The position numbers and the translations under genes are program-made. A DNA stretch of 64,000 nt from Rhodovulum sulfidophilum (GTDB lineage Bacteria; Pseudomonadota; Alphaproteobacteria; Rhodobacterales; Rhodobacteraceae). Positions 1-8,180 of this stretch are shown piece by piece; the first letter of the stretch is position 1, and the number at the start of each line of letters is the position of its first letter. A model generated the notes under the pieces. That model was not told the DNA's origin. It did not search any database and saw only the letters and a list, made by a program, of their open reading frames with translations. The stretch spans positions 1 to 64,000 of the forward strand of contig QFPW01000004.1 in the NCBI GenBank assembly GCA_003241785.1, in the 5' to 3' direction.

Positions 1-17
1 CAACAGGCCGCTCCGCC

Positions 18-76
18 GCGCCGGCCGACAGGCCGGCGCCAAGCCCGGGCCGCGCCAAACGGGCTCGCAAGAGCCC
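18..76. terminator. Two hairpins downstream of phaZ
   Basis: Two strong inverted repeats follow the end of the leftward phaZ gene. One has a 9-bp GC stem at 18-26/31-39 with loop GACA. The other is GGGCTC/GAGCCC at 61-66/71-76 with loop GCAA. Neither has a clear U-tract, so they could be terminators or 3'-end stabilising structures. No gene is visible in 1-107. Confidence 0.45.
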
Positions 77-107
77 GGCGGCGCGGCCGGGACCGCCCCG
101 GCTTAGG

Positions 108-1313
108 TCACTCCATCGAGAGCACGTGGTTGCGCACCACCGGATAGATCTCGCGCTCCCAGCGGCGGCCGTTGAAGACGCCATAATGCCCGACATTGGC
201 CTGCAGGTGGTGCCGCTTCAGATGCGGGCGCAGCGAGGAGCAGAGGTCGTGCGCCGCGCTGGTCTGGCCGAGCGCGCAGATGTCGTCGCGCCCGCCCTCG
301 ACGGTCAGGAGCGCGGTCTTGCGGATCGCGCCCGGGTTCACCTTGCGGCCCTGATAGGTGAAATCGCCGGTGGCGAGCTGGGCGCGCTTGAAGATCCGGT
401 CGATCGTCTCGAGGTAGAATTCCTCGGTCAGGTCGAGCACGGCGAAATACTCGTCGTAGAAGGTCTTGATCTTCTCGGCCTCGGCGGTCTCGCCCTTGGC
501 GAGGTGCTCGTGCAGCTTGCGGTGCTGCTGCTTGTGCCGCTCGAGGTTCATCATCACGAAGGAGGTGAGCTGGACGAAGCCGGGATAGACCCGGCGCCCC
601 GCGCCCTTGTAGCGGCCGGGGACCGTGCCGATCACGTTGCGCTCGAACCAGGCCATCGGCTTCTCGTTGGCGAGATCGTTTACGCTGGTCGGGCTCTCGC
701 GCACGTCGATCGGCCCGCCCATCAGCGTCATGGTGAGCGGCGTCATCGGATGATCCGCTTCGGACATGACCGCGACCGCGGCGAGCCCCTGCACGCAGGG
801 CTGGCAGACCGCGAGGATATGCGAGCGCTGGCCCAGCTCCTCGAGGAAGCGGATTACGTAGGAGATGTAATCCTCGACCCCGAACCGCCCGGCCTCGACC
901 GGCACGTCGCGCGCGTTCGCCCAGTCGGTGATGTAGACGTCGTGGTCGCGCAGCAGCGTCTGCACCGTCCCGGCGAGCAGCGTCGCGAAATGGCCCGACA
1001 GCGGCGCCAGCACCAGCACCTTCGGCTGCGGCGTGTCGATGTCCTTGGCGAAATGGAGCAGCTTGCCGAACGGCAGGTCGAGCACGACCTCCTCGGTCAC
1101 CGGCACCTCGCGGTTGCCGACGGGAACCGGCCGGATGTGGAACGCGGGCCGGGCCTGGGTCAGGCGGAACCGCTCGATCAGCTCGAGCGTCGCGTCGAGC
1201 CGGCGCATCGGCTCCGAGCCGCCGCCCCAGGCCAGCATCATGCGGAACCATCTCGCCGCGTAGCGCAGTTGCCCGATCATGTCATCCTGCAACTGGTACG
1301 TCTGGTAGAGCAT
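108..1313 (-). CDS. phaZ: Intracellular polyhydroxyalkanoate (PHB) depolymerase
   Basis: 401-residue cytoplasmic enzyme of the intracellular PHB depolymerase family, which hydrolyses the native storage polymer to 3-hydroxybutyrate. The nucleophile region is visible as VCQPCVQG around residues 169-176; this family uses a Cys where extracellular depolymerases use Ser. GRDDI near 341-345 and VGHYGVFNG near 374-382 fit the acid and His of the triad. There is no signal peptide, as expected for an intracellular enzyme. The ATG at 1313 is chosen because CAGGAG lies 6-7 nt upstream; a longer reading frame to 1454 adds 47 non-conserved residues. It diverges from the glutathione transferase gene. 3-Hydroxybutyrate dehydrogenase, the next enzyme of PHB mobilisation, is encoded 2.5 kb away on the same strand. 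Family call is firm. Confidence 0.93.
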   Translation of the reverse strand: MLYQTYQLQDDMIGQLRYAARWFRMMLAWGGGSEPMRRLDATLELIERFRLTQARPAFHIRPVPVGNREVPVTEEVVLDLPFGKLLHFAKDIDTPQPKVLVLAPLSGHFATLLAGTVQTLLRDHDVYITDWANARDVPVEAGRFGVEDYISYVIRFLEELGQRSHILAVCQPCVQGLAAVAVMSEADHPMTPLTMTLMGGPIDVRESPTSVNDLANEKPMAWFERNVIGTVPGRYKGAGRRVYPGFVQLTSFVMMNLERHKQQHRKLHEHLAKGETAEAEKIKTFYDEYFAVLDLTEEFYLETIDRIFKRAQLATGDFTYQGRKVNPGAIRKTALLTVEGGRDDICALGQTSAAHDLCSSLRPHLKRHHLQANVGHYGVFNGRRWEREIYPVVRNHVLSME

Positions 1314-1431
1314 CCGGCACTCCTGGCTGCGAGGGGCTGAGTGGCGCTTGGCCGAGAAAAAGCTAGCGCGATCGGTTCCGCGATGCGAGATGTTTATTGT
1401 GCGATGCAACGATGCTTCCGGAGCCAGCCCC

Positions 1432-2085
1432 ATGCCCGACGCGATCCTCACCATCTCCTCGAAGAACTACTCTTCCTGGTCTCTCCGCGGCTGGCTGTTG
1501 TGCAAGATGGCCGGGCTCGCGTTCGACGAGAAGCCGGTCGACCTCGCCGACGCCTCGTCGCGGCAGGAACTGCTGCTGCTCTCGCCCTCGGTGCTGGTGC
1601 CCCGGCTCACCCACAGGGGAATCGAGGTCTGGGACACGCTGGCGATCGCCGAATACCTCAACGAGGTCGCGCCCGAGGCCGGGCTGTGGCCGAAGGACCA
1701 GGGCGTGCGCGCGCAGTGCCGCGCCGTCTCGGGCGAGATCCATTCCGGATTCTACAATCTGCGCTCCGCGCTGCCGATGAACCTCAAGGCGCGGCACGAG
1801 ACCTTCAAGGTCTTCTCCGGCGCGCGCCCCGACATCGAGCGGGTCAAGGCGATCTGGACCGAATGCCTCGAGACCTACGGCGGCCCGTTCCTCTTCGGCG
1901 CGCCCACCGTCGCCGATGCGATGTACGCCCCGGTCTGCACCCGGTTCCGCACCTACGCCGTCGAGCTCGCCCCGGCGCTCCAGGCCTATTGCGAGGCGGT
2001 CTTCGACTGGGACCTGATGAAGGAATGGACCGAGGGCGCGGTCGCCGAGCCCGACGAGATCATCGAGCTCGAGGTCGAGTTCTGA
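1432..2085 (+). CDS. Glutathione S-transferase family protein
   Basis: 217-residue cytosolic glutathione transferase homologue. The N-terminal thioredoxin-like domain carries SSKNYSSWSLRGWL, in which a Ser of the SSWS stretch is the likely catalytic residue that activates glutathione. A cis-Pro segment (VLVPRL) and the substrate-binding stretch IAEYLNE follow. The C-terminal half is the all-helical domain. The start MPDAIL at 1432 sits directly at the family's conserved beginning; an upstream in-frame ATG at 1348 adds 28 unrelated residues. It stands alone, divergent from phaZ. The substrate cannot be told from sequence. Confidence 0.85.
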   Translation: MPDAILTISSKNYSSWSLRGWLLCKMAGLAFDEKPVDLADASSRQELLLLSPSVLVPRLTHRGIEVWDTLAIAEYLNEVAPEAGLWPKDQGVRAQCRAVSGEIHSGFYNLRSALPMNLKARHETFKVFSGARPDIERVKAIWTECLETYGGPFLFGAPTVADAMYAPVCTRFRTYAVELAPALQAYCEAVFDWDLMKEWTEGAVAEPDEIIELEVEF

Positions 2086-2090
2086 GGGAG

Positions 2091-2184
2091 GTGGGCGGAA
2101 TCGCCCACCCTACGCGGGGGCGCTCCGGTGGCGGACCGAGGTCCGCCCTACGGGGCGCGGTCGTAGGGCGGACCTTGGTCCGCC
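2091..2184. repeat. Family B palindromic repeats (three hairpins)
   Basis: Three hairpins sit in tandem between two convergent genes: GTGGGCG/CGCCCAC (2091-2108), GGCGGACC/GGTCCGCC (2130-2147) and the same arms again (2167-2184). The last two are followed or preceded by the CCCTAC/GTAGGG tag in opposite orientation. The same unit occurs at 49841-49915 and 53678-53704. It may terminate transcription from both sides. Confidence 0.8.
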
Positions 2185-2202
2185 TTCGGAGCTTCCCCCA
2201 CC

Positions 2203-3690
2203 TCAATAGGCGCCGCGCGTGTCGAAGAGCCGGAGCGGGGTCAGCGCGAGGATCCTGAGGTCGAACCAGAGCGACCAGTTCTCGATGTAGTAGAGGTCGT
2301 GCTCGACGCGGCGGCGCAGCTTCTCGGGATCGTCGATCTCGCCGCGCCATCCCTCGACCTGCGCCCAGCCGGTGATCCCGGGCCGCATCCGGTGCCGCGC
2401 CGCGTAATCCTCGACGATCTTCTCGAAGGCGACCTGGTCGCTCGTGAGCCCGACCACGGCGTGCGGGCGCGGGCCGACAAGGGAAAGATCACCGCGCAAA
2501 ACGTTGAAGAGCTGTGGCAATTCGTCGATCGAGGTCTTGCGGATGAACCGGCCGACGCGCGTCACGCGGCGGTCGCCGCGGGTGACGATCCGGCGGGCCT
2601 CGGGGTCGCAGTCACCGATATACATCGAGCGGAACTTCCAGACCGAGACCGGGCGGTGGTTGAACCCGTGCCGGGGCTGGCGGAAGAAGACCGGGCCGGG
2701 GCTCTCGATGCGGATCGCCAGCGCCACCAGCGCCATCGGCGCCGCGAGGACGGCGAGCGCGAGGCTCGCGCCCACGAGGTCGAGGCCGCGCTTCAGGATC
2801 GCGTCCCGCGCGTCGAGCGGCCGGGAGCCAAGCACCCGGAGCCCGCCCGCCGTCGCGCCGGCGCGGCGGAAGCCGAGATCGGCGCTGAAGGTCGAGAGCC
2901 GGACGTCGAGCGGCAGCACCGCGAGCGGCCGCAGGATCTCGTCGATCCGCCGCGTCGCGGTCAGCGGCAGCGCCACGATCAGCATGTCGATCTCGGCCGC
3001 GCGGGCGAAGGTCAGGAGCTCCTGGCTGGTGCCGAGCCGCGGCACGCCCCGGATCGCCGGCGGCACGCGTCCCTCGGCGCGGTCGTCGAAGACGCCCCGG
3101 ATCCTTATGTCGTTGTCGGGATTTGCGGCGAGGCCCGCGATCAGCCGCTCCGCCTCGGGCCCGCCGCCGACGATGACCGCGCGGCGCTCGGCGAGGCCGA
3201 AGCCGAGCACCCAGCCGCAGAGCAGGCGCGACACGACCCGGGCCGGGACGGCGAAGAGCGCGACGAGGCCGAGCACCGACAGGGGTCCGGCCGTCGTCCA
3301 GCCGGCCGCCCGGAGCGCGCCCCAGGCGATCAGCGTCGCGCCGAGAAGGGTTCCGAGCCCGCGCGGCAGGCGCGTCAGCGCGGCGAGGCGGTAGCCGCGC
3401 GCCGCCTGGACGAGGCCTGCCACGCCCATGGCGGCGCCGAGGGCGGCGAGGAACCCCGCCCCCGGGCTCTCCGGCGCGGCGATCAGCCCGGCGGTCCAGA
3501 CCCCGGCGAGCACGGCGGCGAGATCGAGCCCCGCCGCCACCAGCGCGGGCTCGGCCGGCGACAGCGACGGGTGGCGCAGCGTCTCGGCGACGCCGCGCGC
3601 CGCCTCGCTGATCGCGCCGCCCGGGGCGGCCGCGCCCTTCCCGGCGTCCCCGCCGGCAAGGGTGTCTTCGCTGACGGCGGCGGCGCGCAT
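2203..3690 (-). CDS. Polyprenyl glycosylphosphotransferase (exopolysaccharide initiating sugar transferase)
   Basis: 495-residue membrane protein that transfers a sugar-1-phosphate onto undecaprenyl phosphate, the first step of exopolysaccharide or O-chain assembly. The N-terminal third holds several hydrophobic segments (about 45-160). A nucleotide-binding-like region follows (VIVGGGPEAERL). The C-terminal catalytic domain has one membrane segment (KRGLDLVGASLALAVLAAP) and the diagnostic blocks VWKFRSM, RKTSIDELPQL (from residue 384), SLVGPRP and PGITGWAQV. Length and order match the WcaJ/ExoY/CpsE-type two-part enzymes. The ATG at 3690 has GGGGAGG upstream. No glycosyltransferase cluster surrounds it, so its pathway partners lie elsewhere; the sugar is unknown. 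Confidence 0.9.
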   Translation of the reverse strand: MRAAAVSEDTLAGGDAGKGAAAPGGAISEAARGVAETLRHPSLSPAEPALVAAGLDLAAVLAGVWTAGLIAAPESPGAGFLAALGAAMGVAGLVQAARGYRLAALTRLPRGLGTLLGATLIAWGALRAAGWTTAGPLSVLGLVALFAVPARVVSRLLCGWVLGFGLAERRAVIVGGGPEAERLIAGLAANPDNDIRIRGVFDDRAEGRVPPAIRGVPRLGTSQELLTFARAAEIDMLIVALPLTATRRIDEILRPLAVLPLDVRLSTFSADLGFRRAGATAGGLRVLGSRPLDARDAILKRGLDLVGASLALAVLAAPMALVALAIRIESPGPVFFRQPRHGFNHRPVSVWKFRSMYIGDCDPEARRIVTRGDRRVTRVGRFIRKTSIDELPQLFNVLRGDLSLVGPRPHAVVGLTSDQVAFEKIVEDYAARHRMRPGITGWAQVEGWRGEIDDPEKLRRRVEHDLYYIENWSLWFDLRILALTPLRLFDTRGAY

Positions 3691-3772
3691 GCTCGGTCCT
3701 CCCCTTCACGCGGGGCGCATGCTCGCGCCCGAAGGTTAAGGACCGCTTGCGCCGCCGCCGGAGGCGCCCCGC

Positions 3773-4555
3773 CTACTGCATGAACCAGCCGTGGCTGACC
3801 ACGAGCGACTGGCCGGTCAGCACGCAGTTCCTCGCGGCGGCGAAATAGAGCACCGCGTCGGCCACGTCGTCGGTGGTGGTGAACTCGCCGTCGACGGTGT
3901 CCTTCAGCATGATCTTCTTGACCACGTCGTCCTCGGAAATGCCGAATTCCTTGGCCTGCTCCGGGATCTGCTTCTCGACGAGCGGCGTGCGCACGAAGCC
4001 CGGGCAGACCACGTTGGCGCTGACGTTGTACTCCGCGCCCTCCTTCGCCAGCACCTTGGCGAGGCCGATCAGCCCGTGCTTCGCGGTGACATAGGGCGCC
4101 TTCAGCTTCGAGGCCTCCTTGGAATGCACCGAGCCCATGTAGACGACGCGGCCGTATTTCGCCGCGTACATATGCCTGAGGCAGGCGCGGGTGGTCAGGA
4201 AGGCGCCGTCGAGATGGATCGCCAGCATCTTCTTCCAGTCGCCGTAGTCGAATTCGACCAGCGGCTTGACGATCTGGATGCCGGCGTTCGAGACCAGGAT
4301 GTCGATCTTGCCGTATTTCGCCGCGACCTCCCCGACCGCCGCGTCGACCTGCGCCTCGTCGGTGACGTTCATCGCCACCGCCATCGCGTCGCCGCCCTTG
4401 GCGCGGATCTCGGCGGCGGTCGCCTCGGCCGCGTCGAGGTTGAGGTCGGCGATCACCGGGATCGCGCCCTCGGCGGCGAACCGCAGCGCGATCTCCCTGC
4501 CGATGCCGCTCGCCGCGCCGGTGACGATCGCCACCCTTCCATCGAATCGGGCCAT
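3773..4555 (-). CDS. bdhA: D-3-hydroxybutyrate dehydrogenase
   Basis: 260-residue short-chain dehydrogenase that oxidises (R)-3-hydroxybutyrate to acetoacetate with NAD. TGAASGIG (12-19) is the cofactor loop and SNAGIQ covers 89-94. Ser142, Tyr155 and Lys159 form the catalytic set. Residues known to bind the substrate carboxylate in this enzyme are also present: Gln94, His144, Lys152, Gln195 and Trp257 in the C-terminal HGWFMQ. That set separates it from ordinary SDRs. AAGGAGA precedes the ATG by about 6 nt. It acts after PhaZ in PHB use, and both genes read the same way although the sugar transferase lies between them. Confidence 0.94.
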   Translation of the reverse strand: MARFDGRVAIVTGAASGIGREIALRFAAEGAIPVIADLNLDAAEATAAEIRAKGGDAMAVAMNVTDEAQVDAAVGEVAAKYGKIDILVSNAGIQIVKPLVEFDYGDWKKMLAIHLDGAFLTTRACLRHMYAAKYGRVVYMGSVHSKEASKLKAPYVTAKHGLIGLAKVLAKEGAEYNVSANVVCPGFVRTPLVEKQIPEQAKEFGISEDDVVKKIMLKDTVDGEFTTTDDVADAVLYFAAARNCVLTGQSLVVSHGWFMQ

Positions 4556-4730
4556 TGGGATCTCCTTCGTCCTGTTTCGCCGCGGTGCGAAACCGCTCGG
4601 CGCCGCCGGTATGAGCTATGCGCGCGGCGACAAAATCAAGGCTTCTCCCGCGGCCGTGTCCATGCCACGATCCGTGGCTTCCCGATCGCGCCGATTGCGC
4701 CGCGGCGGCGGCGGGTCTAGCCTCGGCGCC

Positions 4731-7253
4731 ATGTCCGACGAGCGCCCGCCCTCCGACGCGCGGCCCCCGGCCCGGCGCGTTCCGCGCCAGGGCGCGACGG
4801 CGCGGGCCGAGCCGCTCGACGCCTATCGCGGCAAGCGCGACTTCTCCCGCACCGCCGAGCCCGCGGGCGGCGCCCCCGCCGCGCCCGGGATGCGCTTCGT
4901 CGTGCACAAGCACGACGCGACCTCGGCGCATTACGACCTGCGGCTCGAGCTCGGCGGCGTCCTGAAGAGCTGGGCGGTGCCGAAGGGGCCGTCGCTCGAC
5001 CCGGCCGACCGGCGGCTCGCGATCCAGACCGAGGACCATCCGCTCGAATACGCCGATTTCGAGGGCGTGATCCCGAAGGGCGAGTACGGCGGCGGCCCGA
5101 CCATCGTCTGGGACCAGGGCACCTGGGCGCCGATGGGCGATCCGGAGGCCGATCTCGCCAAGGGCGCGCTCAAGTTCCGCCTCGCGGGGGAAAAGCTCGG
5201 CGGCGGCTTCATGCTCGCCCGGATGAAGCCGAAACCCGGCGAGCGCCAGATGCCCTGGCTACTGATCAAGGAGAAGGACGCGGGCGCGGCGCCGGGCTCC
5301 GACATCCTCGCCGAACGGCCCGAAAGCGTGAGGACCGGCCGCCCGATCGAGGCCCTGACCGCGCCCGATCCGCCCCCGCCCGCGAAGGCGAGGCGGCCGC
5401 GCCCCGGCGCCGCGAAGGGCGCGGTCCGGGCGGAGATGCCCGCCACCCTGCCGCCGCAGCTCGCGACGCCCGCGGAAGCCCCGCCCGAGGGCGCGGACTG
5501 GCTGCACGAGATCAAGTTCGACGGCTACCGCACCACCGCCTTCGTCGCGGAGGGCGCCGCGCGGCTCATCACCCGGGGCGGGCTCGACTGGACGCATCGC
5601 TACGGCGACCTCGGCGCGGCCTGCGCGGCGCTGCCTTGCCGCTCAGCGATCCTCGACGGCGAGGTGGTGGCGCTCGACGCGAAGGGCGTCAGCCATTTCG
5701 CCGGGTTGCAGCAGGCGCTCTCCGAGGGCGCCGGTAACAAGCTCGCCTTCTTCGCCTTCGACCTGCCCTATCTCGACGGCTGGGACCTGACGGCGGTCCC
5801 GCTCGCCCGGCGCAAGGCCCTGCTCGCCGAGTTGCTAAGCGCCGCGCCGCGCGGGGCGGTCCAGTTCTCCGACCATCACGCGGGCGACGGCGCCGCCTTC
5901 TTCGAGCAGGTCGGCGCCATGGGCCTCGAAGGCGTGGTGTCGAAACGCGCCGACGCGCCATACCAGCCCGGGCGCTCCCGGAGCTGGCGGAAGGCGAAGG
6001 CGCCCCGGATCGGCGATTTCGTCGTCGCCGGCTACACCGCCTCGCCGAAGGCGGGCGGGCTCGGCGCGATCGCGGCGGGCGAATGGGACGGCGGCGAGCT
6101 CCGCTACCGCGGCAAGGTCGGCACCGGCTTCGACGCCGAGGGCATGGCCGGCCTGCTCGCCCGGCTCGAGAGCCTCCGCGACGGCGCCCCGCCGCTCGAC
6201 GGCGCGCCGCGCGACGTGATCCCGGTGCGGCCGGTCCTGACCGCCCGCGTGCGCTACGCGAACCGCACCGGGAACAATTCCCTGCGTCACGCGGTTTTCC
6301 TCGGACTGCGCGAAGTGGCGCTCGGCGCGGGATCGACCGCGCCGAAGCAGGCGAGGCAGAGGATGATCTCGGACGCGGATCTCGCGGCGATCTCGATCAC
6401 CAATCCCGACCGGCGGCTGTTCGGCCGCTCCGGCCCGACCAAGCTCGACATCGCGGTCTATTACGCGAAGATCGGCGAGGCGATGTTGCCCCATCTTCTG
6501 CGCCGCCCGGTCTCGCTGGTGCGCTGCCCGAGCGGCAAGCCGGAGGACTGCTTCTTCCAGCGCCACCCGTTCACCGGCATGCCGAAGGCGATCGGCAAGC
6601 TCGGCCTCGCGGATTCCGACGGCGCGCGGAAGACCTATCTCACCATCGACGACGCCCAAGCCTATCTGGCGCTGGCGCAGTTCGGCGTGGTCGAGTTCCA
6701 TTGCTGGGGCAGCACCGCCGACGATCCCGAGCACCCCGACCGGGTGATCTTCGACCTCGACCCCGGCGAGGGCATGGGCTGGCGCGAGTTGGTCCACGCG
6801 GCGATCCATGTCCGGGGCGCGCTCGAAGGGCTGGGGCTCGTGCCCTTCGTGAAGACCTCCGGCGGCAAGGGCGCGCATGTCGTGGTGCCGGTCACGCGAG
6901 GGCTCGACTGGAAGGAGACCCACGCCGCCACCGCCGCCATCGCCGAGGCGATCGCGGCGACGGCACCCGAGACCTTCGTCACCGTGATGGGAGAGAAGAA
7001 CCGCAAGGGCCGGATCTTCATCGATTTTCACCGCAACGCGCGTTCGGCCACGGCGGTCGCCGCCTATTCGCTGCGGGCGCGCGGGACGCTGCCGGCCTCG
7101 GCGCCGGTGACCTGGGAAGATCTCGAGACGATCGACGCGCCGGCGGATCTGAACTACGCTACCCTGCCCGGGCTGATCGCCGCTTCGGGCGATCCCTGGG
7201 CCGAGATGGACGATCATGCGCGCGATCTTCCGCGCGCGAAGCGCGGAAGTTGA
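4731..7253 (+). CDS. ligD: NHEJ DNA ligase D (phosphoesterase-ligase-polymerase)
   Basis: 840-residue multifunctional enzyme of bacterial non-homologous end joining. Domain order is phosphoesterase (about 50-185, with HKHDATSAHYDLRLE), ATP-dependent ligase (about 240-530; EIKFDGYR contains the adenylated Lys262, then DGEVV and EGVVSKR), and primase-polymerase (about 550-830; FDLDPGE near 674 carries the catalytic aspartates). All three domains look intact. The frame stays open back to 4266, but that stretch is antisense to bdhA and has biased residues; ATG 4731 is the first sensible start. It precedes ku by 12 nt and is divergent from bdhA. It should act with Ku to trim, fill and seal double-strand breaks. 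Confidence 0.96.
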   Translation: MSDERPPSDARPPARRVPRQGATARAEPLDAYRGKRDFSRTAEPAGGAPAAPGMRFVVHKHDATSAHYDLRLELGGVLKSWAVPKGPSLDPADRRLAIQTEDHPLEYADFEGVIPKGEYGGGPTIVWDQGTWAPMGDPEADLAKGALKFRLAGEKLGGGFMLARMKPKPGERQMPWLLIKEKDAGAAPGSDILAERPESVRTGRPIEALTAPDPPPPAKARRPRPGAAKGAVRAEMPATLPPQLATPAEAPPEGADWLHEIKFDGYRTTAFVAEGAARLITRGGLDWTHRYGDLGAACAALPCRSAILDGEVVALDAKGVSHFAGLQQALSEGAGNKLAFFAFDLPYLDGWDLTAVPLARRKALLAELLSAAPRGAVQFSDHHAGDGAAFFEQVGAMGLEGVVSKRADAPYQPGRSRSWRKAKAPRIGDFVVAGYTASPKAGGLGAIAAGEWDGGELRYRGKVGTGFDAEGMAGLLARLESLRDGAPPLDGAPRDVIPVRPVLTARVRYANRTGNNSLRHAVFLGLREVALGAGSTAPKQARQRMISDADLAAISITNPDRRLFGRSGPTKLDIAVYYAKIGEAMLPHLLRRPVSLVRCPSGKPEDCFFQRHPFTGMPKAIGKLGLADSDGARKTYLTIDDAQAYLALAQFGVVEFHCWGSTADDPEHPDRVIFDLDPGEGMGWRELVHAAIHVRGALEGLGLVPFVKTSGGKGAHVVVPVTRGLDWKETHAATAAIAEAIAATAPETFVTVMGEKNRKGRIFIDFHRNARSATAVAAYSLRARGTLPASAPVTWEDLETIDAPADLNYATLPGLIAASGDPWAEMDDHARDLPRAKRGS

Positions 7254-7265
7254 GGGAGAGGTGCC

Positions 7266-8180
7266 ATGGCTCCGAGAGCGAGCTGGAAGGGCTATCTGAA
7301 GCTGAGCCTCGTGAGCTGCCCGGTGCGGCTCTATCCGGCGACCAGCGCCGCGGACCGGGTGAGCTTCAACCAGCTGCACAGGAAGACGCACAACCGGATC
7401 AACATGAAGCCGGTCGATCCCGAGCTTGGCCTCGTTGAGCGGTCCGATCTGGTACGCGGCTATGAATACGAGGACAAGAAATACGTCATCATCGAGGATT
7501 CCGACCTCGACGCGGTGCAGATCGAGTCCAACCACACGATGAACATCGAGGCCTTCGTGGACGCCTCCGAGGTCGACCCAATCTGGGAGGACGCGCCCTA
7601 TTACCTCGCGCCGGACGGCGCGATGGCCGAGGAGACCTTCATCGTGCTGCGCGAAGCGTTGCGCGATGCGAAGAAACTCGCCATCGCCCGGCTGGTGCTG
7701 TCGAGCCGCGAGCGGGTGGTGACGATCGGCGCGCGCGACAAGGGCATGTACGTCCAGACCCTGCGCAATCCTTCCGAAGTGCGCGCGACCGCGGCCTATT
7801 TCGACGCGATCCCGGACGAGAAGCCGGACGCCGAGATGCTGCAGCTCGCCGAGGCCCTGATCGCGCAGAAGACGACGAAATTCGATCCGAAGGATTATCC
7901 CGACCGCTACGAGGCGGCGCTGATGGGGATGATCAAGGAGAAGCTGAAAGGCCATAAGCCGATCATCGCGGCGGCGCCGGAGCGCGGCAACGTGGTGAAC
8001 CTGATGGACGCGCTGAAGGCGAGCCTCGGCCAGTCGAAGCCGCCGGCCAGGAGCCGCGCCAAGGCCAAGCCCGCCGAGGCGCCGGAAGCAGCCGAGGAAG
8101 CGGCGCCCGCGCCGAAGAAGGCCGCTTCCGGCGGCCGCGCGCCGCGCGCCGCCGCGACCCGGGCCAAGGCGAAGACATGA
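7266..8180 (+). CDS. ku: Ku, NHEJ DNA end-binding protein
   Basis: 304-residue prokaryotic Ku, the homodimeric ring that binds double-strand ends and recruits LigD. The start MAPRASWKGYLKLSLVSCPV and the segment KGMYVQTLR are typical of the Ku core, which fills roughly residues 5-255. The last 50 residues are a Lys/Ala/Pro-rich tail (KKAASGGRAPRAAATRAKAKT), the kind of basic extension that modulates DNA threading and LigD recruitment. GAGGGAGAGGTGCC upstream gives a good ribosome site. Its stop overlaps the next start (ATGA at 8177), so the BRCT/TPR protein is probably translated from the same message. Confidence 0.96.
   Translation: MAPRASWKGYLKLSLVSCPVRLYPATSAADRVSFNQLHRKTHNRINMKPVDPELGLVERSDLVRGYEYEDKKYVIIEDSDLDAVQIESNHTMNIEAFVDASEVDPIWEDAPYYLAPDGAMAEETFIVLREALRDAKKLAIARLVLSSRERVVTIGARDKGMYVQTLRNPSEVRATAAYFDAIPDEKPDAEMLQLAEALIAQKTTKFDPKDYPDRYEAALMGMIKEKLKGHKPIIAAAPERGNVVNLMDALKASLGQSKPPARSRAKAKPAEAPEAAEEAAPAPKKAASGGRAPRAAATRAKAKT

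Noticed and set aside
1395..1425. A PHB-regulator (PhaR-like) operator between phaZ and the glutathione transferase gene
   Set aside because: TTGTGCGATGCAA has only three matching outer base pairs as a palindrome; too weak to claim.
4266..4730. N-terminal extension of ligD by 155 residues
   Set aside because: It overlaps bdhA in antisense and has no similarity to LigD N-termini; ATG 4731 leads directly into the normal protein.
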